NCBI GenBank assembly: GCA_019188255.1
Contig: JAETXT010000010.1
Coordinates: forward strand, 1,550,001 to 1,614,000
Length of the DNA: 64,000 bases
Source of the DNA: Verticillium longisporum
Taxonomy: Eukaryota; Ascomycota; Sordariomycetes; Glomerellales; Plectosphaerellaceae
Direction of reading: 5' to 3'
Positions 13,223 to 22,855 of this stretch are shown piece after piece. The notes under the pieces were generated by a model. That model saw nothing but the letters and a program-made list of their open reading frames with translations, searched no databases and was not told the DNA's origin. The number at the start of each line of letters is the position of its first letter. Position 1 is the first letter of the stretch. A program made the position numbers and the translations under genes.

Positions 13223-14054
13223 TTAGTGCTCATCCCCACCGGCAACGGCCACCTGCGTCCCCTGGTCCTTCTGGGCGCCAAAAGGCAGCTTGGCGCGGTT
13301 GACCCTCAGGACGACGACGACGAGCAGCGCCGCCTCGACAACGACGAGCAGCCAGGCGGGGATGCGCGCGAGGTTCCTGTTGTAGTCGGTCCACACGGCC
13401 GTCAGGACGGTGGCGAGCAGGGCGACGTAGAGGCCGTAGCCCGAGGCGCGGTGGTACTTCCACACGGCCTTGGCGCGGTCGTCGCCGCCGTAGAGCGAGG
13501 GCGCGGCCCACATGGTGAAGCCGACGAGGTACTGCAGAACGATGAGGGCGGCGACGAGGACGCCGAGGTAGCCGTGGAGGGAGTGGAAGTGGGGCCCGTG
13601 GGAGCGGAACTTGTTGACCTCGATGATGGTGACGCCGGCGACGACAAGGAGGAATGCCGCGGGGTTGAGGACGGCGTGCACGCGCTGGCCCTGGCGCGTC
13701 TGCGCCGCGTCGTGCCTCCGGTGGAGGACCAGGACGCACTGCCTGAGCATGAGGATGGCCAGTGACTGGGCCAGGGGGTGGCCGGTGAAGAGGATGACGG
13801 GGTGGGCGAGGATGTAGGACCAGATGATGGCGACGAGGGCGAGGATGAGGATTTGGGCGGTGATTCCGGGCCAATCTAGGGAGGTCAGCTTGCTGGTTCT
13901 GCATGTCACAAACAGTCGAAGCGGCGGCTCAGGCAGCTTGTGACACAGCGAACATACCGATGATGGGGTTCTTCCAGATTTTGGCTATTGTTGGCTGCGA
14001 GCGACGGAATCCGCCAAGAAGCGGCGTCGTGGCCGAGGGCTCGTGTTCAGGCAT
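13223..14054 (-). CDS. Cytochrome b561-type multi-pass membrane protein
   Basis: Likely a transmembrane b-type haem protein moving electrons across an internal membrane or the plasma membrane; donor and acceptor are unknown. Exons 14054-13958 and 13875-13223 flank an 82-bp intron (GTATGT...CTAG). The junction G|AT gives NPIIDWPGITAQ, and the spliced length is exactly 250 codons (249 aa). The start at 14054 (MPEHEPSATTPLLGG) is preferred over an upstream in-frame Met at 14168, because the short cytosolic tail resembles fungal members. About five or six hydrophobic helices follow. Conserved-looking His residues sit in FTGHPLAQSL, LHRRHDAA and HFHSLHGYLG, the positions expected of haem ligands. 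No DOMON domain is attached. Neighbours give no functional hint. Confidence 0.82.
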
Positions 14055-15370
14055 ATTTCGAATGGGGTGATCGCTTTTGACAGAGGCAGACGATGGACGT
14101 GAGAGCCAGAGAAAGTGAAGACGAAAGACGGGAGGATGACAGACAGGAAGTCGGTCAGTCGTGTTCATGTCAAACTCACTTGTTCAAACATCGATGATGC
14201 TAGGTTTGTGAGAGAGCCAATCAACAGGCGGCCATTACGGCCCCCTGGACATGCTCGTGGCGGGGTAGGGGAATGAGGTGCTCTGGCTGCACCTGCCGTA
14301 ATGGTTGTGCGTGCCGACTTTGCCTTGGTCTTTGGGTCGTGTGCAGCAGCAGCAGCAGCAGCAGAATGGCAATTCAACTTCTCCATGTCCACCACAGACT
14401 CTGGGTGGCAGCACCGAAACGATACAAAAGCACAATGCATCGACAGCTTCATCTGGGTCCGCCACGACTCGCCAACCCGTCTCAGCTACGTGTCCATGTC
14501 ATTTGCATGACCCCAGCTTTCTCTCCACGATCAAGAGATAAAGAGAATCGATCGGACCCTGCCGACAATGGAGCCGATGCGTCGAGTAGGTGCATCAGCC
14601 TTGGATCCCCGTGGATATAAAGACCCCAGAACGCCCCCCCCCCCGGGTCTGTTCCTCAGTTATGACACCTGATGAGATGGCGTAACTATCAGCAAATCCA
14701 CTCCCTTCGCGGCATTCGGGCGCCAAAAAAAAAAGCCGCTGAGCCGTGCTGCGGGGCAGCCCAAGGCTACCATGCAAACACCTCCAATCCTCCCAGTACT
14801 CGCGTCAAGCACGCGCCATCCACCCGATAGCACCGGACCGCCAGACCCCCTCAGAGAGGCCCTCGAGTCACCTATGACGCCGTCCTCGGCACCAACATTT
14901 GCTCCCCACGCCGCCTCCGGCAACCTGCCCCTACGCCGACGGCGCACCCTCCGGCCTCAGATGAAGCCATCTGCGGCCACACCCATTGGCTCGAGGCCTC
15001 TATCCCCATGCGCAAGTCACCCCGCGTTGCGCCGCGCCCGCGGGCAAGCGGGCATGCGCAGCATGGGAAAACCTCCCAACAACCCGTAGCCCCATCGGCG
15101 TCGATGTGGAGCGGCGGGGTTGGAGGGGTCGAGTCGAGGGGTCGAGAGTGCTGGAGGTGACCCGGGACTGACCGGTGTCGGAAGTGGCCGACAAGGCCTA
15201 AAACCTCGCCGTAATCGCCATTGAACTCGTTTGTCTTGTCTCGTCCTCCTTTCTCAACTCGCTACCATTGCCATTGCTGCATTTTCTCATTCTTGTGATA
15301 CCATCTTGCTGCTGTGCTGTCTATCGATCGAACCATCAGATCACCCCACACGAAACACCTCCCCCACCAC
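14055..15370. other. Divergent promoter region between b561 gene and allantoicase
   Basis: It contains a (GCA)6-like run at about 14345-14364 and a C9-11 run near 14634-14644. Two HGATAR-type GATA-factor motifs are present: AGATAA at 14536-14541 and CTATCA (reverse TGATAG) at 14686-14691. GATA control of purine catabolic genes is established in fungi, but two short motifs are weak evidence. No gene is seen. Confidence 0.4.
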
Positions 15371-16528
15371 ATGACCACTACCACAACCACCGACGCCATG
15401 GCCTCGCAGGAGTATAAGCTCGAGTCGATCAAGGCGACGCGCATTGCGCCCGACGACATTGACACGACTTTCCGTTCCAGTTCCATTGGTATGCATGCGC
15501 CGCTGGTCTCTGACTGGCTCTCTCCCCTGGCTCGCCTCAGCTAACAAACGCGGGCAGATCTCGTCTCCGGCACGCTTGGCGGCAAGATCCTCGCCTTCTC
15601 CGACGAATGGTTCGCCGAGGCCCAGAACCTCATCACTCCGACGCCGCCCATCCGCCAGCCCGGCAAGATGGTGTACACGGGGGCCTGGTACGACGGATGG
15701 GAGACGCGCCGCCACAACACGGCCCCCTTCGACTGGGTCATCCTCCGACTCGGTGTCGCTTCCGGCACCGTCGAGGGCATCGAGGTCGACACGGCCTTTT
15801 TCAACGGCAACCACGCGCCGCACATCTCGGTCGAGGGCGTGTACAACCTCAACGACGACGAGGTCGTCTCGTGGAAGGGCGAGCGCGGCGGGTGGGAGAC
15901 GATCCTCGGCATCGAGGAGTGCGGCCCCTCGCAGCGCTTCGGGTGGAAGCTCGACGTGCCGACGACGAAAAAGTACACGCACGTCCGCCTCAACATGTAC
16001 CCCGACGGCGGCATTGCGCGGTTCCGCCTCTTCGGCCACGCGGTGCCCGTGTTCCCCGACGACAAGGAGGCCATCCTCGACCTGGCGTCGGCGCAGAACG
16101 GCGGCGTCGCCATCTCGTGCAGCGACCAGCACTTTGGCACCAAGGACAACCTGCTGCTCCCCGGACGCGGCAAGGACATGGGCGACGGATGGGAGACGGC
16201 GCGTTCGAGGGGCAAGGACCACGTCGACTGGGCCATCATCCGCCTGGGGGCGCCGACGCGCGTGCAGAGCCTGCTCGTCGACACGGCGTACTTCCGCGGC
16301 AACTACCCGCAGCAAGTCAAGCTCGAGGCCATTCAGTGGGAGGGCAGCGGTGAGCCGGGTGTCGACGCTGAGGGCTGGAAGGCGCTTGTCGCGCCGAGCC
16401 AGTGCAAGGCGGACTTTGAGCACGAGTTTGACAGCCTGCTGAAGGAGGCCGTGACGACGCACGTCAAGCTCGTCATCATTCCCGACGGCGGTGTCAAGCG
16501 GGTGCGTGTGTACGGCAAGCGGGCATGA
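15371..16528 (+). CDS. Allantoicase (allantoate amidinohydrolase)
   Basis: Cleaves allantoate to ureidoglycolate and urea in purine degradation, in the cytosol. Exons 15371-15488 and 15558-16528 flank a 69-bp intron (GTATGC...GCAG). The split codon G|AT yields SSIDLVSGTLGGKILAFSDE, and the length is 362 aa, as expected for fungal allantoicases. Two homologous allantoicase domains are visible as an internal repeat: DGWETRRHN..FDWVILRLG in the first half and DGWETARSRGKDHVDWAIIR in the second. Each is followed by a VDTAFF/VDTAYFRGN strand and a THVRL/THVKL..PDGG strand. The start is the first in-frame ATG after an upstream pyrimidine-rich leader; MASQEYKLES at 15398 is an alternative. The long antisense frame over this gene is a shadow. 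GATA-like motifs lie upstream. Confidence 0.95.
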
Positions 16529-16771
16529 GGGGGTGACTAGCTGTTAGGAGTCAGGACGTCTTGTGTTGTAGGGCGTGGAGTACTTATGAGCCTACATCCA
16601 CGATCCATCCATGAAAAATAGTAGCCACGCGTGCCAGTGAAGAAAGTGAAGAAAAGCGATGCTCGTAAAAATCCAGGGCCGAAATCCAGCGGAATGAAAA
16701 GGGGTGCCTCAGATTGATGTTTCGGCCGCCTTGGCTTGGCCTCTGGATGGCCTGGCTTGGCCTTGTAGGCG

Positions 16772-16881
16772 TCTCACAGCACTCTCACAGCACTCTCACA
16801 GCACTCTCACAGCACTCTCACAGCACTCTCACAGCACTCTCACAGCACTCTCACAGCACTCTCACAGCACTCTCACAGCAC
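16772..16881. repeat. 11-bp tandem repeat, 10 perfect copies
   Basis: Unit TCTCACAGCAC repeated ten times without a mismatch (110 bp). The unit is not a multiple of three, and all three frames give repetitive peptides that start or end in ordinary intergenic sequence, so it is treated as non-coding. Confidence 0.97.
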
Positions 16882-16916
16882 GGGTGGCACCGTGCATCTG
16901 GGACCGAACGACGAGA

Positions 16917-16977
16917 CATTGACTGCCTGTGGCACGGCATTGACCGTCTGTGGCACGGCATTGACCGTCTGTGGCAC
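16917..16977. repeat. 21-bp tandem repeat, about 2.9 copies
   Basis: Unit CATTGACCGTCTGTGGCACGG. Copies two and three are identical over their shared length; copy one differs at two positions. It lies 35 bp after the 11-bp array. Confidence 0.9.
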
Positions 16978-17294
16978 TGGCGGGCAGTGGCCGTAACGGG
17001 TCATCAGAAGTGGGCCTCGCCCAAGTGACATCAAGCGTCGATTCCACTAATTATGGCCCTCCCCAATGTTGGATGCCCGCTTAACATTCGACATTGGCAT
17101 CCCGAGGCATCACAACACACTACATCTCCAAACTGCTTGAAGACGCCTCGTCAGCACGAAGCAGTCCCGGTCCGAACCTCTCTTCCGACGGACCTCGTCG
17201 AAGCGACTGCCCCCAAGCCTCCCTCACGACAACCCAGACCACCCACCGCCTATGCCGACCCTCGTCCGCACGCCACGCCACCCCTCCATCCATC

Positions 17295-20148
17295 ATGGAT
17301 CTGGGGGATTCTAACGGCGCACACGAGCAGCACAAGATGCCTCGCGCGCTGCCCGCCGACCTCCCCACCTCCCTCAACGACCGGCGACAGCGGCCGACGG
17401 ATCTGGTCCAGGAGACCGAGATGTATGATGGCTGGCAAGGCATGTCTCTGAACCCTCCCTCTGTCCGCTTTTGCCTCTCCTTTTCGTCCCTTGCTCTCCC
17501 GGCCCAGATATCCCAATCCCACCCATCCATTCCAACACCGGTGCCGGGCATGAGGAGACGAAAGAAGACCATACACACGCACACATTGCAAGGCTAACAC
17601 GGCGTGTCCCTGTCAAACAGGCCAGTCCCAGTTCCTGACCTCCCCGATCCTCGCCAAACCGCTATCCTTCACCGACCTGACCCTCGACGACGACCGCGCC
17701 TACGACGACGACGCCGCCGCCGCCGCCAAGGGCCCCGCCAGCAGCGACACGCGCCTCATGGAGATGCTCGCCGCCCAGGCAGCCCACCAGGCGGCGCCCA
17801 ACTTTGGCGACGAGGCCGCCATCCTCGCCGACGACGCCCTGTCCGACGCCGAGCGCCGCGACATGCTGCAGAAGGCCCTCAACATGGCCGCCAGCAACGG
17901 CGACGTCGAGCGCGTCGAGCGCCTCCTCGGCGGCGAGGCCAAGGCTATGCTTGACGTTAATGCGGCTGACGAGGACGGCACGACGCCGCTCATCTATGCC
18001 AGCTGTTTTGTACGTGATCCGTTCCCCTTGCCCCATCCCCCTTACCCCTTGCCCTTGCCCTTGCCCCTTAACCAGATACACCAGACCTGGCGTTCCCCCG
18101 AGCCGAACCGGAACGCAGAGGCAGGAGAGGCGAGCCGGCTGACAGTCCACACAGGGCCACGATGGCGTCGTGCAGGCGCTCATCGACGGCGGCGCCGACG
18201 TCGACCGCCAGGACCGCAACCAGTGGAGCGCCCTCATGTGGGCCATGACGAACCGCCACAAGGGCATCGCCAAGATGCTGCTCGACAACGGCGCGTCGCC
18301 CGAGCAGAAGACGTCGTCGGGCCGCACGGCCTTTGACTTTGTGCCGCCCGACAGCGACATGTCCTTCTACCTCCACGACAGCGGCTACAACATTGGCAAC
18401 GCGGGGACCGACGACTTTTACAACCCGGGCTTCGAGCAGGACCGCTTCGAGGAGGAGATGGCCGAGAACGAGATGCGCAGGCGCATGATGATGGACAGCG
18501 CGCGCGACCTCGAGGTCGACCTTGGCAATGTCGGCATCGACGACCAGCCAGAGGTACGCAAGGACTGCTCGAGAAGAAAAAAGGGGGGGGGGAGAAAGAC
18601 TGCTGACAGCGCTTGTAGGAACCCGACGAGTTCGAGGAAGAGCAGCCCGAGTTTGACTGGAGCCGCTGCCTGCACGACCAAATGTTCGTCTTCCAGGAGC
18701 ACGGGCTCGGCCGCAGGCTCGACACTGTCCTCACCAGCTTGCGCCCGCAACGGTCGCCGACGCAGAAGCCGGTCCCCGCCAACATGATCTTCCTCAGCGC
18801 GCGGTACGCGCACTACCACGCGAGCGCCGACCTGCTGGCCAAGTTGCTCATCTCGGCCATGGACAAGATCAACGACGTCGTCGAGGAGTACCAGTGGGAC
18901 ATGACGATCCTCGCCTTTTGGATCTCCAACGCGACGCTGTTGCTGCACTACCTCAAAAGGACGCCGGCCTGATGGAGGCGACGGGCGAGTTCCAGGCGCA
19001 GCTCGCCGAGCTCATCAACGAGATTTTTATCCTCATCGTGCGCGACGCCGAGCGCCGCCTCGACAAGGTGCTCGACGCCGCCATGCTCGACCACGAGACG
19101 ATTCCCGGGTTCGAGAACATTACGTTTCAGAACGAGTGGAGGATATTCAAGCGCAAGACCCAGGTCAAGGAGGAGCCGATCGAGAAGCGCTTCCGGCCGC
19201 CGTCGCCCAAGCAAAGGCCAAGCCGGCGCCGCGCAACGTCACGTCGCTGCTTTCGTCGACGCTCTTCGTTCTCGACCTCTACGACATACACTCGGTCATC
19301 ACATCACAGATTACGTCGCAGCTGCTGTACTGGATCGGCGCCGAGCTGTTCAACCGCATCATGTCGAACCGCAAATACCTCGCGCGCACAAAAGCCATGC
19401 AGATCCGCATGAACGTCTCCCTGCTCGAGGACTGGGCGCGCACGAACAACAGGCAGCCCGAACACTACGAGGGCGGCGAGACGCGGTCCACGGGCGAGAC
19501 GACCATTGACGCCGCACGGCGGCACCTCGCGCCCGTCATTCAGCTGCTGCAGTGGCTGCAGGTCTTCTCGTCCCTCGACGCCGACGATCTCGAGGCGCTC
19601 GTCGGCACGCTGCAGCAGCTCAAGCGCATGAGCCCGCAGCAGCTCATCCACGCGGCGCAACACTACAGACCCGAGGTCGGCGAAAAGGGCCTGCCCAAGA
19701 GCGCGCTCAAGTACCTCAACGCCATACAGCAGGAGCACGACCGGCGCAAGGAGGAGAACCGCCACAGCCGTGGGGCGTCACCGGCGCCTCCCAAGACGAC
19801 GCCGAGCGCGCCAGCGACGCCGGTCAAGGGGCAGGCGGCGGCGGCGGCAGAAGCTGACACGCCGCAGCAACAACAAAAGTCCCCCACACGGACGACGGAC
19901 CACAGGAAGAGGAGGAGGATGTGCCGGAGAATCTGCTGCTCGACCCGGCGCTGATGCTGCCATTTTCGTTGCCGAGCGTCACAGACATGCTCGTTTCGTT
20001 TGGGGCCGGGTTTGGCGGGCTCAACCGGGAGAGGGAGAGGAAGTACATCCCGACGGTGCCACCGGAGTTTCTGGCCAAGCTCGAAGCGAGCGGGGCACGA
20101 AAGGGTCCCATGTTCAGTGAGAAGGACTGGGAGAACGAGGAGGTGTAG
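17295..20148 (+). CDS. Ankyrin-repeat and DIL (dilute) domain protein, three apparent frameshifts
   Basis: Probable adaptor. DIL domains are cargo-binding folds of class V myosin tails, but no motor is present here; the role is unknown. Exons: 17295-17439, 17621-18009, 18155-18553 and 18619-20148. Intron 1 is a GC-AG intron (CAAG|GCATGT...ACAG) giving YDGWQGQSQFLTSP; introns 2 and 3 start GTACGT and GTACGC. Ankyrin repeats span residues about 140-250 (DEDGTTPLIYASCFGHDGVV; NQWSALMWAMTNRHKGIAKM). The DIL-like part begins near residue 330 and runs past YLARTKAMQIRMNVSLLEDW and LLQWLQVFSSLDADDLEAL. Three missing bases break exon 4: AAAA at 18955-18958 (restores HYLKKDAGLMEAT), CCCAAG at 19206-19211 (restores KAKPAPRNV), and CCCCC at 19881-19885 (restores EEEEDVPENLLLD). 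With them the protein is 821 aa in one frame. The ending is KDWENEEV. Confidence 0.85.
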
Positions 20149-20915
20149 TAAGATACCGAAAGGCCTAAAGGCTCATTAGGCTCGGCTCGTTCCCGCGGGG
20201 TGAAGCTCGCTACCTGCTGCCTCTAGGCGTGGTGGTGGATAGGCATGAATAGAAGAGCCGGGGGCGGCGCGACAGGCGTTTGTCAGTACAATTGCAAAGC
20301 GACGACGACATGAATCTTGGCGACGGCGAGGAAGAACATGTGGACAACAGCCAGTGGTGAAGATCCCCCAATAGTGAAAACTTTTTTTCCGGTCCTCAGT
20401 GGCCTCCCCCTTTTCAGATGAGCTTCCCGTATCTACGAGAACAGTTCAGCTTGTGACACGTTCCTACGCGCGTGTGTGTGACGAGGAGAAAGAAAATCCA
20501 CGTTGCAGGGCTCTCTCTGTAAGTATGATATGCAGACAGGGTCAGAGATCAAGAGGAACGGGCCGGCAGGTGAAGAAGCACGGTTCGGAAGGGGGGACAG
20601 AGGAGATGACGAGCCAAGCCGTGGGCGTTCGAGTCGTGCGTGCCTGACTGGTTCTCACGTCGCTTGTCATCCGAGGCCAACGACACACGGCCTGCCACGT
20701 CAATCATGCACCAATTCGACAACGTCTTTTTTTCTTCCTCGAGCTGACTGGACGGAGCGTTGTGATATCTGATTGATAAAAAAATTGTCGATAAAGAAGA
20801 AAAAGATCGCTTGCTGAAGAGAGGTTCGGCAAAGAATGGCTCGGGCGGGATTGGCCGACTTGTAGATTGCCGACTTACTTTGTCCTGCGAGGGTGTTTCT
20901 TTTTCTCCCCGGGGA

Positions 20916-20957
20916 GGCCTAGGAGCCTAGGCCTAGGAGCCTAGGCCTAGGAGCCTA
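20916..20957. repeat. 14-bp palindromic tandem repeat, 3 copies
   Basis: Unit GGCCTAGGAGCCTA three times, followed by GGGGG. The unit contains CCTAGG, linking it to the dispersed palindromic tracts elsewhere in the window. Confidence 0.95.
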
Positions 20958-21795
20958 GGGGGTCCTGGAGAGGATTATTGATTACCTGATGCTCTTTTTC
21001 TCTCTCTCTCTCTCTCTCTTCAGGAGTGGAGACGAGGTCAATGGAAGCTGATGCGCAAGTGGTCCTATGGGTGCCCTCGGGAGGCAGATCGCTGGCCAGC
21101 TGGGGGCGGGCTGTGGTTTTTCTTTTGGCGGGCGAACCGAGACAGTGGGTTCGGAAATGGTGTCAGCCGGTCATGGTACCTGCATTGACGGCTGTGTGCC
21201 TGCGCCTGTATTTTTTTTTTGCCTGGATCTGGGGATGATTTAGATTTTGATCGGAGAAGGCCTGATGGAGGAGAGCGGATGATGGAGGGGGAGGTTCGAG
21301 GGGAGACTGGAGGTGAGGTTCTGGGAGAGGGATGGCCAAGGCCTGCAAACGGCAGTTGGGCTTGAGCTTGGATAGTGTGGGGCGCGTGTGACCTGTGCTT
21401 GGTGTAAGAAAGAGAAGTGAATTGCTTGGCAGGCCAAGGTTGAGGGCCATGTGCCATGAAGCATGAGCCATGAAGCAGCATTGGGTAGAGCGGGTATGGA
21501 AAAGGTTCCGTTCGTGATGACCCAAGGCGAGGAGGCAATGTGAGGTGAGGTGGCATGTCACGTTCTCTGCATTGGCGACGGCAAGCGCCATGGACAATAG
21601 AGCACAATAGGCGCATGTGGTTTGGCGGCAGTTGCACAATGCCCCGAGCGGTGACACCCAAGATACCGCTTCAAACGCCCATTGGCAGCGCAGCCCCGCA
21701 AGTCATCTTCAAGTCGTCTTCAAGTCCATGGCATCGCGGGGGGGACGCCCTAAGACGCCCCTCTCCTTCTCCATCCATCGTTTGCAGCGAGTTGC

Positions 21796-21856
21796 CAGCA
21801 GCAGGAAGCAGCAGCAGCAGCAGCAGTAGCAGCAGCAGGAAACAGCGGCAGCAGCA
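21796..21856. repeat. Interrupted (CAG)n microsatellite
   Basis: CAG/AGC triplets with GGAAG, TAG and GAAACAGCGG interruptions, outside any supported gene. Confidence 0.85.
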
Positions 21857-22855
21857 GAATCGCGTCAACGATCTCTGACAGAGCAAGACACATACAAAGA
21901 AAAAAAAAAGCACGAGCTGCTCGCGCAAGAGAAAACAAAACGTCCATCAGCTGGACCCCATGCATCCATGGCCTTTTGTTTCTGTTTTGCTTCTCCGGCT
22001 CCCAAAGCATCTGTTCCCGGTAGCTCTCGACACAAGGCACACACACCCACACACACCAATCCGGGGATCACAGAGGCTTCTCAGCCGAGCAGAAGCAAGG
22101 GGCACTTGACCCTATTCCTGTCAAAGGGATCTATTGACTCGGAACCTCGATCAACAACAAGACACCACGACGATCTGGGTCTGCCTGGGTCTGTCTGGAT
22201 CCTGGGTTACTGCTTTGGGTCTTTGGTTCGACTAGTTTGCCTATAATATCGAGCCTTTTTCCCCCTTTGGCTTCTCCCTCGTCGCTTCCCTCGATCGGTC
22301 CCTCGTCTCATCGTCTCATCATCTCATCCCACCATTAACCGCAAACAAACAACAAGCATCATCATCAGCATCAGCATCATCAACAACAACAACAATAACA
22401 AATCAACGACGCTCACGCCCTCGACGCCATCTCCTTTCACCCACTTAAACGACCTCACGATCCCTCTGATTCACCACGAAACCGCACCGTCCCGACGCTC
22501 GTTCCTTGCTTCGTCCTCACCCCTCCCAACTAGCGACAGGACCACCACCAACATCCACGCACCACCATACACACCTGAGCTACCTATAGGCCGTTGAGCT
22601 ATACCGAGCCAAGAGACGAAGCTCAGCTCCCTGCTACCTCCAGGGCCCTTAGCACAGACCCTCCCAGCTACAGGTCGACCAGCTTTCCCCGCGCACCGTC
22701 CCATCTTACACGCCTACTACTGCAAGGCACGCACGAGGCTAATCTGCCCTCTTGCCGGCGATCGTCCTCTGTGCACGCCCCCTAGCGCGGCATCAATCAA
22801 GATCCCCACCCATACCGCCGTACGCCACAGTGCAGGACCAGTACCACCCTCCTAG

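Larger units (their letters stand above)
16529..17294. other. Intergenic with two minisatellites
   Basis: Allantoicase 3' flank and ankyrin-DIL 5' flank. It holds the two tandem arrays listed separately and no supported gene. Confidence 0.6.
20149..22855. other. Intergenic region with several simple repeats, no gene seen
   Basis: It contains a 14-bp palindromic tandem repeat (20916-20957), a TC run at about 20999-21019, a CAG-rich tract (about 21796-21856), and CAT/CAA-rich sequence at about 22356-22400 that looks like the 5' leader of the TBC gene. Open frames are low-complexity. Confidence 0.5.

Noticed and set aside
15341..16462. 373-codon minus-strand open frame
   Set aside because: Antisense to allantoicase exons, Arg/Val/Leu-rich, no family features.
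16704..17028. Open frames encoding LTALSQHSHST repeats
   Set aside because: Produced by the 11-bp minisatellite, whose unit is not a multiple of three.
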